This document shows positions 16,033-26,158 of a DNA stretch of 64,000 bases, one piece after another. This stretch comes from Bacteroidales bacterium (GTDB lineage Bacteria; Bacteroidota; Bacteroidia; Bacteroidales; UBA4417): positions 1 to 64,000 of the forward strand of contig JAURYB010000066.1 of the NCBI GenBank assembly GCA_030654075.1, written 5' to 3'. The first letter of the stretch is position 1. Every line of letters begins with the position of its first letter. Below the pieces are notes generated by a model. The model was not told the origin of the DNA. It made no database searches and saw only the letters and a program-made list of their open reading frames with translations. Made by a program: the position numbers and the translations under genes.

Positions 16033-18168
16033 ATGAAAAAAAAAGTTTTAATCATTTCCCTGTTTGCAATTTGTTGTTGCGGGATTAGTTCTGTAATTGG
16101 ACAAACCGGAAATCTTATCGGCAAGAACATTTGTGCATTTTATCCCGCGCATTATGACGCAAAACCAAACCTGCCTTCCTTTGCTTTGCTGAAAGAGCCA
16201 AAAACAATTGGTGAAGTTCCTAAAAACTGGAGTTTGAAACCACATTTCTATTCAAAAAACGGTAAAACAATTGCTGCTTTGCCAATTGCAAAAGGCACAA
16301 GCCTATATGGAACCGGCGAAAATACAGGTTCATTAATCAGGAACGGGAAAACAATCACTCTCTGGAATACTGACAACTACAAGTATCAGATGGACAGTGG
16401 TAAACGCCTTTACCAGAGCCATCCATGGGTATTGGGCGTTGACCGTGATGGAACAGCATTTGGTGTGATTGCCGATAATTCGTGGAAACAACAGGTTGAA
16501 CTTTCGGATAGCATCCGGTTTATTTCCGATGGCCCTGCTTTTCGTGTACTAGTTATTCAGCGGAATTCACCACAGGAAGTTATCAAAGAACTGGCTAATT
16601 TAACCGGTAAAATGGAGATGCCTCCGCTTTGGGCGCTCGGCTACCAGCAAAGCCGTTACTCATATGTTCCCGATACACGTATTAAAGAAATAGCCGATAC
16701 ATTGCGCATGAAAAGCCTTCCCTGTGATGTGATATGGATGGATATTAATTATATGGAACGGTTTAAAATATTCACTTTTGATAAAATAAATATGCCTGAT
16801 CCCCAAGCGGTGAACAATTACCTTCACCAAAAGGAATTTAAATCTGTTTGGATGATTGATCCGGGAGTAAAAGTTGAAAAAGATTATTTCGTTTATGAAT
16901 CAGGTTCAGTTGGAAACCATTGGGTTCAGAATGCGGAACATAAGGAGTTTAATGGAACGGTTTGGCCAGGGAAATGCGCCTTCCCGGATTTCACAAGGCC
17001 CGAAACCAGGAGCTGGTGGAGCGCGTTATACAAAGATTTTATGGCCACAGGTATCGATGGCGTGTGGAACGACATGAACGAACCTTCCGTATTCGATGGA
17101 CCTGGAGTTTCGATGCCCGAAAATAACTGGCACAGGGGCGGAGGTGATCTGCAGGCTGATGTGCATCTCCGCTATCACAATGTATATGGTATGCTGATGG
17201 TAAAAGCTTCGCGCGATGGAATTTTAAAAGTAAACCTGGATAAGCGCCCGTTTATTCTATCCCGTTCAGGTTTCCTGGGAAGTAGCCGGTATGCTGCTAC
17301 CTGGACCGGCGATAACTGCGGCACGGTTGAACATATGAAAATGTCTGTTCCTTTGTCGTTAAACCTGGGATTGTCAGGGCAGCCTTTCAGTGGGCCCGAT
17401 ATGGGCGGTTACGCATTAAATACAACTTCTGATTTATTCGGACAGTGGATTGCCATGGGAGCGTTTTTCCCGTTTATGAGAGGACACGCAGAAAAGGGAA
17501 CAAACAACAAAGAACCCTGGGCTTTCGGAACGGAAATTGAAAATGTGTCACGAACAGCTTTAAACAGACGATACAGGCTGTTGCCCTATTTTTACACCTT
17601 ATTTTACGAAGCATCTAAAACCGGTATGCCTGTAATGCGGCCCGTATTCTTTGCTGATCCTAAAGACGTTACTTTGAGAAATGAAGAACAGACTTTTTTA
17701 GTTGGCGATAATTTATTAATAATTCCAAAATGGGCTGTAAATCCATCCTTACCTAAAGGTTCCTGGAGAACATTATCAATAACCGGGGAAAACAGTACTA
17801 TTGATAAATACCAGGCTGATGTTAAAGTTAAGGGTGGCGCAATTATTCCAATGGGGAAAATTATTCAAAATACTACCCAATACAGCCTCGATTCATTAAC
17901 ACTAATAGTTTCGTTGGATAAAAACGGGAAAGCCACCGGAACGCTTTACGAAGATGCCGGTGATGGGTTTCAGTATCTGAAAGGGGAATTCCTGATTTCC
18001 GGGTTTACTGCAAAACTGGGTGGTTCAGTTGTTAAAGTTGAGATTACAGTTAAAGAAGGCGCTCTGAAACAGGGAAAACGAAAATATAAAGTTATCGTAG
18101 TAACTGACAATGGATCAATTGAAAGTGACTGGATTCAAAAGAATTCCATATCTATAAAAATGCCTTGA
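16033..18168 (+). CDS. Glycoside hydrolase family 31 (alpha-glucosidase-like)
   Basis: 711 residues with a signal peptide (LIISLFAICCCGISSVIG), so exported to the periplasm or surface. GH31 enzymes hydrolyse alpha-linked glucose or xylose by retention. The N-terminal beta-sandwich (about 30-195) leads into the barrel from LWALGYQQSRYSY. Nucleophile Asp347 lies in WNDMNEPSVF and acid/base Asp427 in TWTGDNCG. GADIGGF of classic members appears here as GPDMGGY, a conservative variant. The C-terminal beta domains end at about residue 700. The gene stands alone with a terminator after it. The substrate could be glycogen, starch or alpha-xylosides. Confidence 0.94.
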   Translation: MKKKVLIISLFAICCCGISSVIGQTGNLIGKNICAFYPAHYDAKPNLPSFALLKEPKTIGEVPKNWSLKPHFYSKNGKTIAALPIAKGTSLYGTGENTGSLIRNGKTITLWNTDNYKYQMDSGKRLYQSHPWVLGVDRDGTAFGVIADNSWKQQVELSDSIRFISDGPAFRVLVIQRNSPQEVIKELANLTGKMEMPPLWALGYQQSRYSYVPDTRIKEIADTLRMKSLPCDVIWMDINYMERFKIFTFDKINMPDPQAVNNYLHQKEFKSVWMIDPGVKVEKDYFVYESGSVGNHWVQNAEHKEFNGTVWPGKCAFPDFTRPETRSWWSALYKDFMATGIDGVWNDMNEPSVFDGPGVSMPENNWHRGGGDLQADVHLRYHNVYGMLMVKASRDGILKVNLDKRPFILSRSGFLGSSRYAATWTGDNCGTVEHMKMSVPLSLNLGLSGQPFSGPDMGGYALNTTSDLFGQWIAMGAFFPFMRGHAEKGTNNKEPWAFGTEIENVSRTALNRRYRLLPYFYTLFYEASKTGMPVMRPVFFADPKDVTLRNEEQTFLVGDNLLIIPKWAVNPSLPKGSWRTLSITGENSTIDKYQADVKVKGGAIIPMGKIIQNTTQYSLDSLTLIVSLDKNGKATGTLYEDAGDGFQYLKGEFLISGFTAKLGGSVVKVEITVKEGALKQGKRKYKVIVVTDNGSIESDWIQKNSISIKMP

Positions 18169-18269
18169 AATAGGAATTGATTTGAAAACAGTTTCCCATG
18201 TAAAGCATTCTTCTGTTTATCCTTCTTGCCCTAAATATATGGCCATTCATGGATAAACCTGCAGAACAG

Positions 18270-18305
18270 AACCATCTGTAATATTAATGTTTCAGATGGT
18301 TTTTA
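18270..18305 (+). terminator. Terminator after the GH31 gene
   Basis: AACCATCTG pairs with CAGATGGTT around a 12-base AT-rich loop and runs into TTTTTAT. It lies about 100 bases after the GH31 stop and 33 bases before the end of the convergent Hpt gene. Confidence 0.7.
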
Positions 18306-18337
18306 TTTGCGAAATAAGCGCAGGTAGTTAAGATAAA

Positions 18338-18700
18338 CTAACTAAAACACTTTTGGCGGGATGTGATCTTTTTTCGGTGAAACAGCAGCTCTTTAAGAAG
18401 TATCTGAGCTGTTAACTGAAGTTCCGCGTAGGTTTCGGCTAACCCTTCTTCAGTTTTATTTTCACCCATTTCTTCAAGTTTACGGGTAAGTTCTGTGGCT
18501 TCGGCATCCATAAAGTTGGCTATTGAGCCTTTAAGATGATGCGCGTTAAACCTAAGGCTTAGGAAATCCTTATTGGTTATGTTTTGTCCGATCATTTTCA
18601 GGTCTTCCTGATGGTCTTCCACAAACATATCAATAATCTGGACCACAACATCGTTACCGTAGTATTTAAAATTCTCGTTGAAGTTTTCCAAGTCAATCAT
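18338..18700 (-). CDS. Stand-alone Hpt phosphotransfer protein
   Basis: 120 residues and no membrane segment, so a soluble four-helix bundle. The signature HHLKGS contains the likely phospho-accepting His54 (H-x-L-K-G pattern). Hpt proteins carry phosphate between receivers of hybrid kinases and downstream response regulators. It is the last gene of a minus-strand group after rfbD (gap 36 bases), which physically couples a phosphorelay part to sugar-nucleotide genes. Natural partners are the hybrid kinases at 10152, 22803 and 39300 and the receiver protein at 27530; the pairing is inferred. Confidence 0.9.
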   Translation of the reverse strand: MIDLENFNENFKYYGNDVVVQIIDMFVEDHQEDLKMIGQNITNKDFLSLRFNAHHLKGSIANFMDAEATELTRKLEEMGENKTEEGLAETYAELQLTAQILLKELLFHRKKITSRQKCFS

Positions 18701-18736
18701 GGCAGTAATTTTTAGCAGGTATGAGTATTAGAGTTT

Positions 18737-19594
18737 TTATTGCAAGCGGTCAATGCAGTTTTTAACGCTATCCCTCCAATAAGGGATTTCAATAGCAAGT
18801 TTCTTTTTAATTTTTGATTTGTCCAAAACGCTGTAGAATGGCCTTTCAGCCGGCAGTGGATAATCTTCGGTTGGAATTGGATTTACCTGGCATGTAATGT
18901 TCGCGAATTGATGAATTGCCTTGGCAAAGTCATACCAACTGGCCACTCCTTCATTGGAATAATGATAAACCTCGATCAAATCAGCGGTCATTGCCAGGGG
19001 CAAGGTATCAAGTATGGCTTTAGCCAGATCGTGCGCATAGGTTGGCGTGCCTACCTGGTCGAAGACAACATTCAGCGAATCACGTTCTTTGCCATATTTC
19101 ATCATTGTTTTGATAAAATTATTGCCAAAAGCCGAGTACAGCCATGAAGTCCGGATTATAACAGCTTTACCTCCGGCCTGTTGCACGGCGGCTTCCCCCG
19201 CTGCTTTACTTTTAGCATAAACCGACTGTGGATTTATTTTGTGCGTTTCAGAATATGGACTGTAATTCCGGCCATCGTACACATAATCTGTGGAAATATG
19301 TACCATAAATGAACCGCAATCGGATGAAGCCCTGGCAAGGTTACCGGTAGCTACGGCATTGACAAGAAAAGCTGTTTTTTCATCTGTTTCAGCTTTATCA
19401 ACTGCGGTATACGCCGCGCAATTTATTATAACATCGGGGCTGTGCAACGCAAAAAAATGATTTACGCTGGCTTCGTCAGTTATATTCAGTTCATTTACAT
19501 CGGTGTATAGAAACTCATACAGCGGGTATCCGTCCGCGAGTGCTTTAATCTCGCTTCCAAGTTGTCCATTCGATCCGGTGATCAGTATTTTCAT
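18737..19594 (-). CDS. rfbD: dTDP-4-dehydrorhamnose reductase
   Basis: 285 residues, the family's usual length. It reduces dTDP-4-keto-L-rhamnose to dTDP-L-rhamnose with NAD(P)H. The Rossmann motif GSNGQLG lies at the N-terminus. The STDYVYDG motif and the Tyr-x3-Lys pair in VYAKSKAAGE are intact, as is the RTSWLY motif. It lies 15 bases after the decarboxylase gene and is probably co-transcribed with it and with the Hpt gene. The partner rfbB is 24 kb away at 43770, and rfbA and rfbC are not in the window. Confidence 0.94.
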   Translation of the reverse strand: MKILITGSNGQLGSEIKALADGYPLYEFLYTDVNELNITDEASVNHFFALHSPDVIINCAAYTAVDKAETDEKTAFLVNAVATGNLARASSDCGSFMVHISTDYVYDGRNYSPYSETHKINPQSVYAKSKAAGEAAVQQAGGKAVIIRTSWLYSAFGNNFIKTMMKYGKERDSLNVVFDQVGTPTYAHDLAKAILDTLPLAMTADLIEVYHYSNEGVASWYDFAKAIHQFANITCQVNPIPTEDYPLPAERPFYSVLDKSKIKKKLAIEIPYWRDSVKNCIDRLQ

Positions 19595-19609
19595 TTTATA
19601 GTTTTGAAA

Positions 19610-20554
19610 TTATGATTTGATTAGCGCATCAAAATAGGCGATCGTTTTTATTAAGCCTTCTTCAAGTTGGATTTTTGGCGTCCAGTCGAGTTCTTTTTTC
19701 GCCAGCTCAATATTTGGCTGGCGCTGTGTTGGATCATCGGATGGAAGCGGCATACGGATAATCTTCGATTTTGAATTAGTAAGTTCAATTACCTTGTTTG
19801 CCAGTTCAAGTATGGTAAACTCATTAGGATTACCAATATTTACCGGACCAATAAAATCTTCGCGTGAAGCCATCATTCTGATCATTCCTTCAATCAGGTC
19901 GTCGACATACTGGAAACTTCGGGTTTGCTGTCCATCGCCGTAAATAGTGATATCTTCATTTTGCAATGCCTGCATAATGAAATTGGAAACAACCCTGCCA
20001 TCGTGTGGATGCATTTTCGGACCATAGGTATTAAAAATGCGTATGATTTTTATCCTGACTTTATTCTGGTTGTGATAACTCATAAACAGCGTTTCGGCTG
20101 CCCGTTTACCTTCATCATAACAGGAACGTTCGCCAATCGGATTCACATGCCCCCAGTAGGATTCAACCTGCGGATGAACCTGTGGATCGCCATAAACTTC
20201 GCTTGTCGACGCCTGAAGTATTTTAGCCTTAATCCGCTTAGCCAGCCCCAGCATATTGATAGCTCCCATCACGGAAGTTTTCATGGTTTTAATCGCGTTG
20301 TACTGGTAATGAATGGGCGATGCCGGGCACGCCAGGTTATAGATTTCATCCACTTCTATAAAGAAAGGCATAGTTACATCGTGGCGGATCAGTTCGAAGT
20401 ACGGATTGTCAATCAGATGCACAATATTTGCTTTCTGTCCGGTAAAATAGTTGTCGAGGCATACTACTTCGTGGCCGTCGTTTAAAAGCCGTTCGCAAAG
20501 CTGCGATCCGACAAATCCGGCACCTCCGGTAACCAATACTTTTTTCCTGATCAT
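19610..20554 (-). CDS. UDP-glucuronate decarboxylase (UDP-xylose synthase)
   Basis: 314 residues, an extended short-chain dehydrogenase. It decarboxylates UDP-glucuronate to UDP-xylose using bound NAD. It has GGAGFVGS for the nucleotide, [12 protein letters not shown] after the second strand, the STSEVYGDP motif, and Tyr-x3-Lys within [11 protein letters not shown], a context typical of UXS enzymes. Its substrate is made by the UDP-glucose dehydrogenase encoded just upstream at 20732. The gap to that gene (177 bases) is filled with short repeats. Confidence 0.9.
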   Translation of the reverse strand: MIRKKVLVTGGAGFVGSQLCERLLNDGHEVVCLDNYFTGQKANIVHLIDNPYFELIRHDVTMPFFIEVDEIYNLACPASPIHYQYNAIKTMKTSVMGAINMLGLAKRIKAKILQASTSEVYGDPQVHPQVESYWGHVNPIGERSCYDEGKRAAETLFMSYHNQNKVRIKIIRIFNTYGPKMHPHDGRVVSNFIMQALQNEDITIYGDGQQTRSFQYVDDLIEGMIRMMASREDFIGPVNIGNPNEFTILELANKVIELTNSKSKIIRMPLPSDDPTQRQPNIELAKKELDWTPKIQLEEGLIKTIAYFDALIKS

Positions 20555-20569
20555 TTTTAGTAAGGGATT

Positions 20570-20731
20570 AGATTTTTAGGGTTAGGCTTTAAACTGAATT
20601 TAAACGTGTTTGTGAATTCGTAACACTTCGGCTGCGCTCAGTGTAAAATCGTCATTCGAAACACTTCGGTTGCGCTCAGTGTAAAATTGTAAATCGTCAT
20701 TCGTCATTCGTAAATCGTCATTCGTAATTTC
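20570..20731. repeat. Short direct repeats between uxs and ugd
   Basis: Two copies of ACACTTCGG(C/T)TGCGCTCAGTGT occur at about 20624-20645 and 20660-20681; their ends ACACT/AGTGT are inverted, so each can form a hairpin. Three to four copies of CGTCATTCGTAA follow (20691-20729). Related cttcggct...gctcag motifs occur near 1230, 1340 and 15736. Confidence 0.65.
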
Positions 20732-22057
20732 CTATCGGGTAGTATCAATACCAATGCAAAAATAGGAAAATCCGTTACGTTTCATTTCAGCGGCATCATA
20801 AATATTACGTCCATCAAAAATTACCGGCTGATTTAACAGTTTACGCATTATTTTCAGGTTCGGGAATTTAAACTCCGACCATTCGGTAACAAGCAGCAGG
20901 CAATCGGCATCGATAAGCGCTTCGTACTGTTCTTCGGCATAGGTAACGCTCTCACCCAGGGTATGGCTGGCTTCTTTCATTGCAACAGGATCATAGGCTT
21001 TCACTTTTGCTCCGGCACCCAGGAGTTTCTCGATAATAACGAGCGAAGGAGCTTCGCGCATATCATCAGTCTGAGGTTTAAAGGATAATCCCCAGATAGC
21101 TATGGTTTTGCCTTTTATGTCGCCGTTAAAGTGTTTCATGACTTTGTTAAACAGAACTGATTTCTGGTCATGGTTAACAGCTTCAACAGCTTTCAGAACT
21201 TTGAGTTCATAATTAAAACCTTCTGCAGTATGTATCAGTGCTTTTACATCTTTCGGGAAGCACGAACCTCCATAGCCAATGCCGGGATAAATAAATTTAT
21301 TCCCGATACGTGAATCGGAACCAATGCCTTTACGAACCATATTGATATCAGCGCCAACAATTTCGCAAAGGTTGGCAATATCATTCATAAAGCTGATTTT
21401 GGTGGCTAACATTGAATTGGCTGCATACTTGGTCATTTCGGCTGAAGTAATATCCATAAAAATTACGGGATGACCATTCAGCGTGAAAGGCTTATACAGG
21501 CTTTTCATCAGATCTTCGGCACGCGGCGAATCCAGGCCAACAACTATACGGTCAGGTTTCAGGAAATCGTCGATAGCGGCGCCTTCTTTCAGGAATTCAG
21601 GGTTCGAAGCCACATCGAACGGAATATTTACACCGCGCTTGTCGAGTTCCTCCTGTATCGCATTTTTAACTTTTAGGGCTGTACCAACGGGAACCGTACT
21701 TTTGGTAACCACCAGCACATAGTCCTTCATATGTTTGCCGCAATCGCGGGCAACACTTAAAACATACTGCAAATCGGCACTGCCATCCTCACCCGGAGGT
21801 GTTCCAACGGCACTGAATAAAACCTCACAATCTTCGAGTGCTTCGGCTATACTGGTTGTAAATTGCAACCTGCCTTTTTTTGTATTCCTGTGAACCATTT
21901 CTTCCAGGCCAGGCTCATAGATCGGGATTATCCCGTTTTTAAGGTTTTCAATCTTTTTCTTGTCGATGTCAACACACATCACATCAATACCTACTTCGGC
22001 AAAACATGTACCGGTTACCAGGCCAACATATCCACTGCCAACAATTGCTACTTTCAT
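20732..22057 (-). CDS. ugd: UDP-glucose 6-dehydrogenase
   Basis: 441 residues, the standard size. It oxidises UDP-glucose to UDP-glucuronate with two NAD. The N-terminal Rossmann fold starts [23 protein letters not shown]. The catalytic Cys is in [14 protein letters not shown], and the substrate-binding [10 protein letters not shown] and the [12 protein letters not shown] motif are present. It is the first gene of the minus-strand sugar-nucleotide group. Together with the decarboxylase it makes UDP-GlcA and UDP-Xyl for the exopolysaccharide locus. Confidence 0.96.
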   Translation of the reverse strand: MKVAIVGSGYVGLVTGTCFAEVGIDVMCVDIDKKKIENLKNGIIPIYEPGLEEMVHRNTKKGRLQFTTSIAEALEDCEVLFSAVGTPPGEDGSADLQYVLSVARDCGKHMKDYVLVVTKSTVPVGTALKVKNAIQEELDKRGVNIPFDVASNPEFLKEGAAIDDFLKPDRIVVGLDSPRAEDLMKSLYKPFTLNGHPVIFMDITSAEMTKYAANSMLATKISFMNDIANLCEIVGADINMVRKGIGSDSRIGNKFIYPGIGYGGSCFPKDVKALIHTAEGFNYELKVLKAVEAVNHDQKSVLFNKVMKHFNGDIKGKTIAIWGLSFKPQTDDMREAPSLVIIEKLLGAGAKVKAYDPVAMKEASHTLGESVTYAEEQYEALIDADCLLLVTEWSEFKFPNLKIMRKLLNQPVIFDGRNIYDAAEMKRNGFSYFCIGIDTTR

Positions 22058-22802
22058 TTGTATAGGGTTTATTTGTTTGAAATATTTTTCAAGAAACTTT
22101 ATTTTATGTAAAAGTAATACTTTCTATTCGGAATGAATCGCGTCAGGATTCTGAAAAAGTAATCTGATTGAAATTTTACAGTTCATGGCTAATACAAATT
22201 TGATTTTGATCAGGATAATTTTACAGACTGATGCGCTTTCTAAAGTAAGTTTATACATCCACGACAATTTATTTTAGAATATTTCAATCTCTCGCTAAGT
22301 CTGCGATATTTCGTTTTTTTTTGACTATAGGCTTTACTTAATTGACTTTCAGCTGTGTAAATGTATAGGTTTTTTGAGGGTAAATAGTTTGCTTCTATTT
22401 TTTTTTTGTAAATTGTACTTCTAAATTTTATTGCCTTTATAACTGTATTGCCAATTTTCGGATAAGTAATCGGATTTATTTGAATATATTACAAAAACGA
22501 ATATTAATGTAAATAAAATTTACTTATCTCAATTTGAGTTTTTGGATTCAGCCTGTTTGCTTGGTTTAACCGTCGCCACATTTGTAGAAAAAAATACAAT
22601 TTTGAAAATATTTCTCATGGGAAAACTTAATATATTTGGTTTTGGCTTTAGGTAATATTGCTGGTTATGAATACAAAGTATAAAATGAACAGATTAGTAC
22701 TGTGAAAAAAAACAGCTCAAAAACCTAATATGTTTCCAGAGAATGATTTTAAGGATTTTAATTTGAACTATTTGTCAATATTTTCCAATACTGAATCCGA
22801 TC
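22058..22802. other. 745-base AT-rich gap between ugd and the split kinase
   Basis: No gene, tRNA or clear repeat is seen. It must hold the ugd promoter on the minus strand, but no convincing -7/-33 pair was found. A TATATTTG box on the plus strand near 22630 leads to no usable gene. Confidence 0.5.
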
Positions 22803-25800
22803 TTATTTTCTCGGAATTTTACACAAGGAAGCCCATTTCTCAATACCGGTTTTTACCTGGTTAATCGTTAGAGGTTTGCTGATATAATCATCCATTCCTG
22901 TAGCCAGGCATCTTTCTTTATCGCTTTGAAGTGCGTTGGCTGTCATCGCCACAATCAAAGGTCTTTTGTTGCCCCAGCCCGCTATAATCTGTCTGGTGGC
23001 TTCCAGGCCATCCATTTCAGGCATTTGTATATCCATAAAAACGATATCAATTTTCATGCGTTTGATTGTTTCGATTGCTTCGAGCCCGTTGGCCGCAATT
23101 TGAATGGAATAGCCTAATATTTCGAAAAGGCTTAACATCATCTTTTGATTGATGGCATTATCCTCGGCAACCAGGATCTGCAGAGGGAATTTTTCATTAA
23201 TCTTTGCAATTGATTTTGGTTCAAAAATTTGCTGTTTCTGAATGTTTTCAGTCTTGGAAAGTAAATTTGTAACTGTCGATACCAGTTGTGAGTGTTTCAG
23301 CGGTCTGTTGATCCGTGAAGTATAATTCTGAAATATAGCCTGTTTCGTATTCGTTACAGATGGATGAGAAATTAAAACAATCGGGATATTTTTATATTCA
23401 GTATAGTCTTTAATCTCAGAGGATAACTTACTGTTATCAGTTTTGACTATATTGTTATCAATCAGGAGAATATCAAGAGGTTCCTTTTTCTTAAGAATAT
23501 TTAATGCTTCAACATCTGTATTCGCTATGATAGGTTTCATTCCCAGGCTATCAAACAGATCGTAAAGAATTTGGCTGCTTGTTAAATTGCTTTCAGCTAT
23601 TAAAATGCGTTTATCCTGCCTGAGATTTCTTTCCGGGAGTAACGAGTCCTTGTTAGTGTCATCAGAGCGATACCATGTTTTGATAGTGAAAAGGAATTCT
23701 GATCCATTCTGAACTTCATTATTAATCCAAATGTTTCCATTCATTAGTTTTACAAGTTGTGAGCTTATTGCGAGTCCTAATCCGGTTCCACCGTATTTTC
23801 GGGTTGTTGAAGTATCAATCTGGCTGAAAGGCTTAAATAATCTGTCGGCCTTTTCTGCGGGAATTCCAATGCCGGTGTCTCTCACTGAAAACTGGAGCAA
23901 TGCTTCATTGCCTTTTTTCTCAATCTGTTTCACGCGGATTACTACTTCGCCACTTGCTGTAAATTTAATGGCATTGCCAACCAGGTTTACCAGTATTTGC
24001 CTCAAACGGGTAAGATCGCCTTTTATTTTTTGCGGGATAAGCGGGTCAACCTGGGAAAACAGCCCGAGTTTCTTTTTTAACGCAGATGTTGCCAAAAGGT
24101 CCAGAACATCCTCAATGGCCATCCTTAAATCAAAACTCGATTCTTCCAGGATCAAATTCCCTGATTCTATTTTAGAGAAATCAAGGATATCATTTATCAG
24201 ATCAAGTAAGAGTTCTCCGCTGATTTTAATGGTACCGGCGAAATCCCTCTGGTCTGGCGCAAGTGGCGTTTGCATCAGCAGGCTGGTCATCCCGATTACG
24301 CCGTTCATCGGAGTTCGGATTTCGTGGCTCATGGTTGCTAGAAAATCTGATTTAGATTTTGTTGCATATTCAGCTATTTGCTTAGCGGCGGTCAGTTCAT
24401 TTTCAATTATTCTTCTCGAAATACGTCCACCTATACTTGCGGCAAGAGCTGTAAGAATGGAGGCCTCATTAGTTGTCCACCGAATTCCTTTGGTGCAATC
24501 GTCAAAACCTACCATACCCCAAAGCTGGTTTTTAATAAAAACAGGAACAACAATTAATGAAATAATATCCTGTGATTCTAAAATATGTCGTTCATCTTCA
24601 GGGAAATCTTTGATTAAGCCGGATACTGTTTTTTCTGATCTAAGAAGTTTGTACCAGCGCGGGAAACCTTCACTAAAAGGGATATTCTGAAGTTCAGGAT
24701 TATTAATTTGAGGGATTATGCCTTCATTGGTCCATTCGAATCGTTGACTAAAAAAAGCTTCACCGGTTAATTGGTCTTCCTGATTCTCAAATATATAAAC
24801 CCGATCTGTTCCTGTAGCATTTCCAATTTTCGCAATCGCATCCTGAATGGCCTGATCATGATCGGGTATGGTTAACAAGGAATTCATTGCCTGGGCAGTA
24901 CCATTCAGGATTTCGCTCTGGCGGAGCAAGTCGCTTTCGTAATTTTTCCGTTGAGTAATATTCCTGTAAATCCAAAGAATCCCCTGGTTTTTTCTGCCCG
25001 GATTTTCGATGGGAACAAAATCCCGTTCAAGATAAGTTCCATCGCTCATCATAAGCTCATGATTAATAACAACTTGTTGTATTTCGAGCGTATTGTTAAT
25101 GTCACGAATGAAAGCTTCCGGATCGATGAATGACACTTTAGCTGCTTCAGCTGCCTGTTGGCAATCCATCCCAACCAATTGTTCGGGAGGAACCGGAATT
25201 GAGAAAATATCGCAGAATCGTTGGTTTACAAGTACAACTTTTCTTCGTTCATCTTCCACCATTATTCCGGCTTGCATACTCGAAATAAGCAACCTGAAAC
25301 GTAAATTTGCAATTTGCAGAGCATCGTATTGTTCCCTGCGTTGAGTGATATCTTCAGCCATGGCCAGAAAGCCTGTGACCTGGTTGTATTCATCACGAAG
25401 TGTTGTTACTGTAAGTGATACAGGAAATTTGATGCCATCTTTGCGAATAAATGTAAACTCACCGGTTTCTGTTCTGATATTATTTGGATCGGTATCATCA
25501 GCAATCCTGAATACCCTGAAATTACTGAAGTCTGCGTCAGATTTTTCAGCTTCGCGGGTTCGGATTTCCTGCTCATCGTGAAAGAGGTGCGGCGTTTTTA
25601 TGCCAATCACTTCATTGGCTGCGTAGCCCAGCATTCTGCAGGCTGCAGGATTAAACGACTGGATTATTCCATTCAGATCAGTTGAAATAATGGCAATTGC
25701 TGAACTGTTAAGGATCGCCTTCTGAAAAGCGGTTGTTCTTACCAGTTCCTGTTCTGTTTCTTTCTCTTTTGTTATCTCTTTTTGAATGGAAATAAAATTT

Positions 25801-26126
25801 TTCAGCTCGCCAAGCGAATTGAAAACTGGCTGGATCTGAAGCCTTACCCAGTATTTTTTATGAGACTTTGAATAATTTATGATATCAACTTCAATCGCCT
25901 GCTGGTTTTTAATGGCATCTGCCAGCAGGGCAACTGCTTTGGGGTCGGTTTCTTCGCCCTGTAAAAAACTCCCGGGAATTTTCCCTTTAATCTCGTCAAG
26001 GGTATATTCGGTTATACGGGTAAACGCTTCATTTATCCATTCAATTTCGCCGGCCTTATTCGAAACAATTACAGCATTCCATGTTTCTTTGGCAATAAGT
26101 GCCATCTTTTTTAATTCATTTTCCAA
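22803..26126 (-). CDS. Hybrid histidine kinase, C-terminal part of a split gene
   Basis: 1107 residues counted from a TTG at 26126; the first ATG is at 26105. Order: PAS at about 5-130, PAS at 131-270, PAS at 272-395, GAF at 400-585, HisKA with His601 in MSHEIRTPMNG, HATPase at 705-820, a weak receiver at 835-950 and a good receiver with Asp1032 in FMDIQMPEMDG. The first receiver keeps Asp in LLIDNN but has AES in the acidic pocket and NRPLKH where KP is expected. The first PAS has the LOV-like SFLQGEETDP motif, but without the photoactive Cys. It overlaps the upstream gene in a 25-bp tandem duplication; removing one copy joins both into one 1383-residue protein. It may be expressed by coupled reinitiation or be inactive. 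Confidence 0.9.
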   Translation of the reverse strand: MENELKKMALIAKETWNAVIVSNKAGEIEWINEAFTRITEYTLDEIKGKIPGSFLQGEETDPKAVALLADAIKNQQAIEVDIINYSKSHKKYWVRLQIQPVFNSLGELKNFISIQKEITKEKETEQELVRTTAFQKAILNSSAIAIISTDLNGIIQSFNPAACRMLGYAANEVIGIKTPHLFHDEQEIRTREAEKSDADFSNFRVFRIADDTDPNNIRTETGEFTFIRKDGIKFPVSLTVTTLRDEYNQVTGFLAMAEDITQRREQYDALQIANLRFRLLISSMQAGIMVEDERRKVVLVNQRFCDIFSIPVPPEQLVGMDCQQAAEAAKVSFIDPEAFIRDINNTLEIQQVVINHELMMSDGTYLERDFVPIENPGRKNQGILWIYRNITQRKNYESDLLRQSEILNGTAQAMNSLLTIPDHDQAIQDAIAKIGNATGTDRVYIFENQEDQLTGEAFFSQRFEWTNEGIIPQINNPELQNIPFSEGFPRWYKLLRSEKTVSGLIKDFPEDERHILESQDIISLIVVPVFIKNQLWGMVGFDDCTKGIRWTTNEASILTALAASIGGRISRRIIENELTAAKQIAEYATKSKSDFLATMSHEIRTPMNGVIGMTSLLMQTPLAPDQRDFAGTIKISGELLLDLINDILDFSKIESGNLILEESSFDLRMAIEDVLDLLATSALKKKLGLFSQVDPLIPQKIKGDLTRLRQILVNLVGNAIKFTASGEVVIRVKQIEKKGNEALLQFSVRDTGIGIPAEKADRLFKPFSQIDTSTTRKYGGTGLGLAISSQLVKLMNGNIWINNEVQNGSEFLFTIKTWYRSDDTNKDSLLPERNLRQDKRILIAESNLTSSQILYDLFDSLGMKPIIANTDVEALNILKKKEPLDILLIDNNIVKTDNSKLSSEIKDYTEYKNIPIVLISHPSVTNTKQAIFQNYTSRINRPLKHSQLVSTVTNLLSKTENIQKQQIFEPKSIAKINEKFPLQILVAEDNAINQKMMLSLFEILGYSIQIAANGLEAIETIKRMKIDIVFMDIQMPEMDGLEATRQIIAGWGNKRPLIVAMTANALQSDKERCLATGMDDYISKPLTINQVKTGIEKWASLCKIPRK

Positions 26127-26158
26127 TGATTTTCTTTAATTCATTTTCCAATGATTTT
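26109..26158 (-). repeat. 25-bp tandem duplication that splits the kinase gene
   Basis: Two adjacent 25-base copies (26109-26133 and 26134-26158) differ at one position. On the minus strand both encode part of SLENELKK. Because 25 is not a multiple of three, the second copy shifts the frame and creates the TGA at 26118-26116. With one copy the reading frame is continuous through RRKSLENELKKMALIAKE. Confidence 0.9.
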
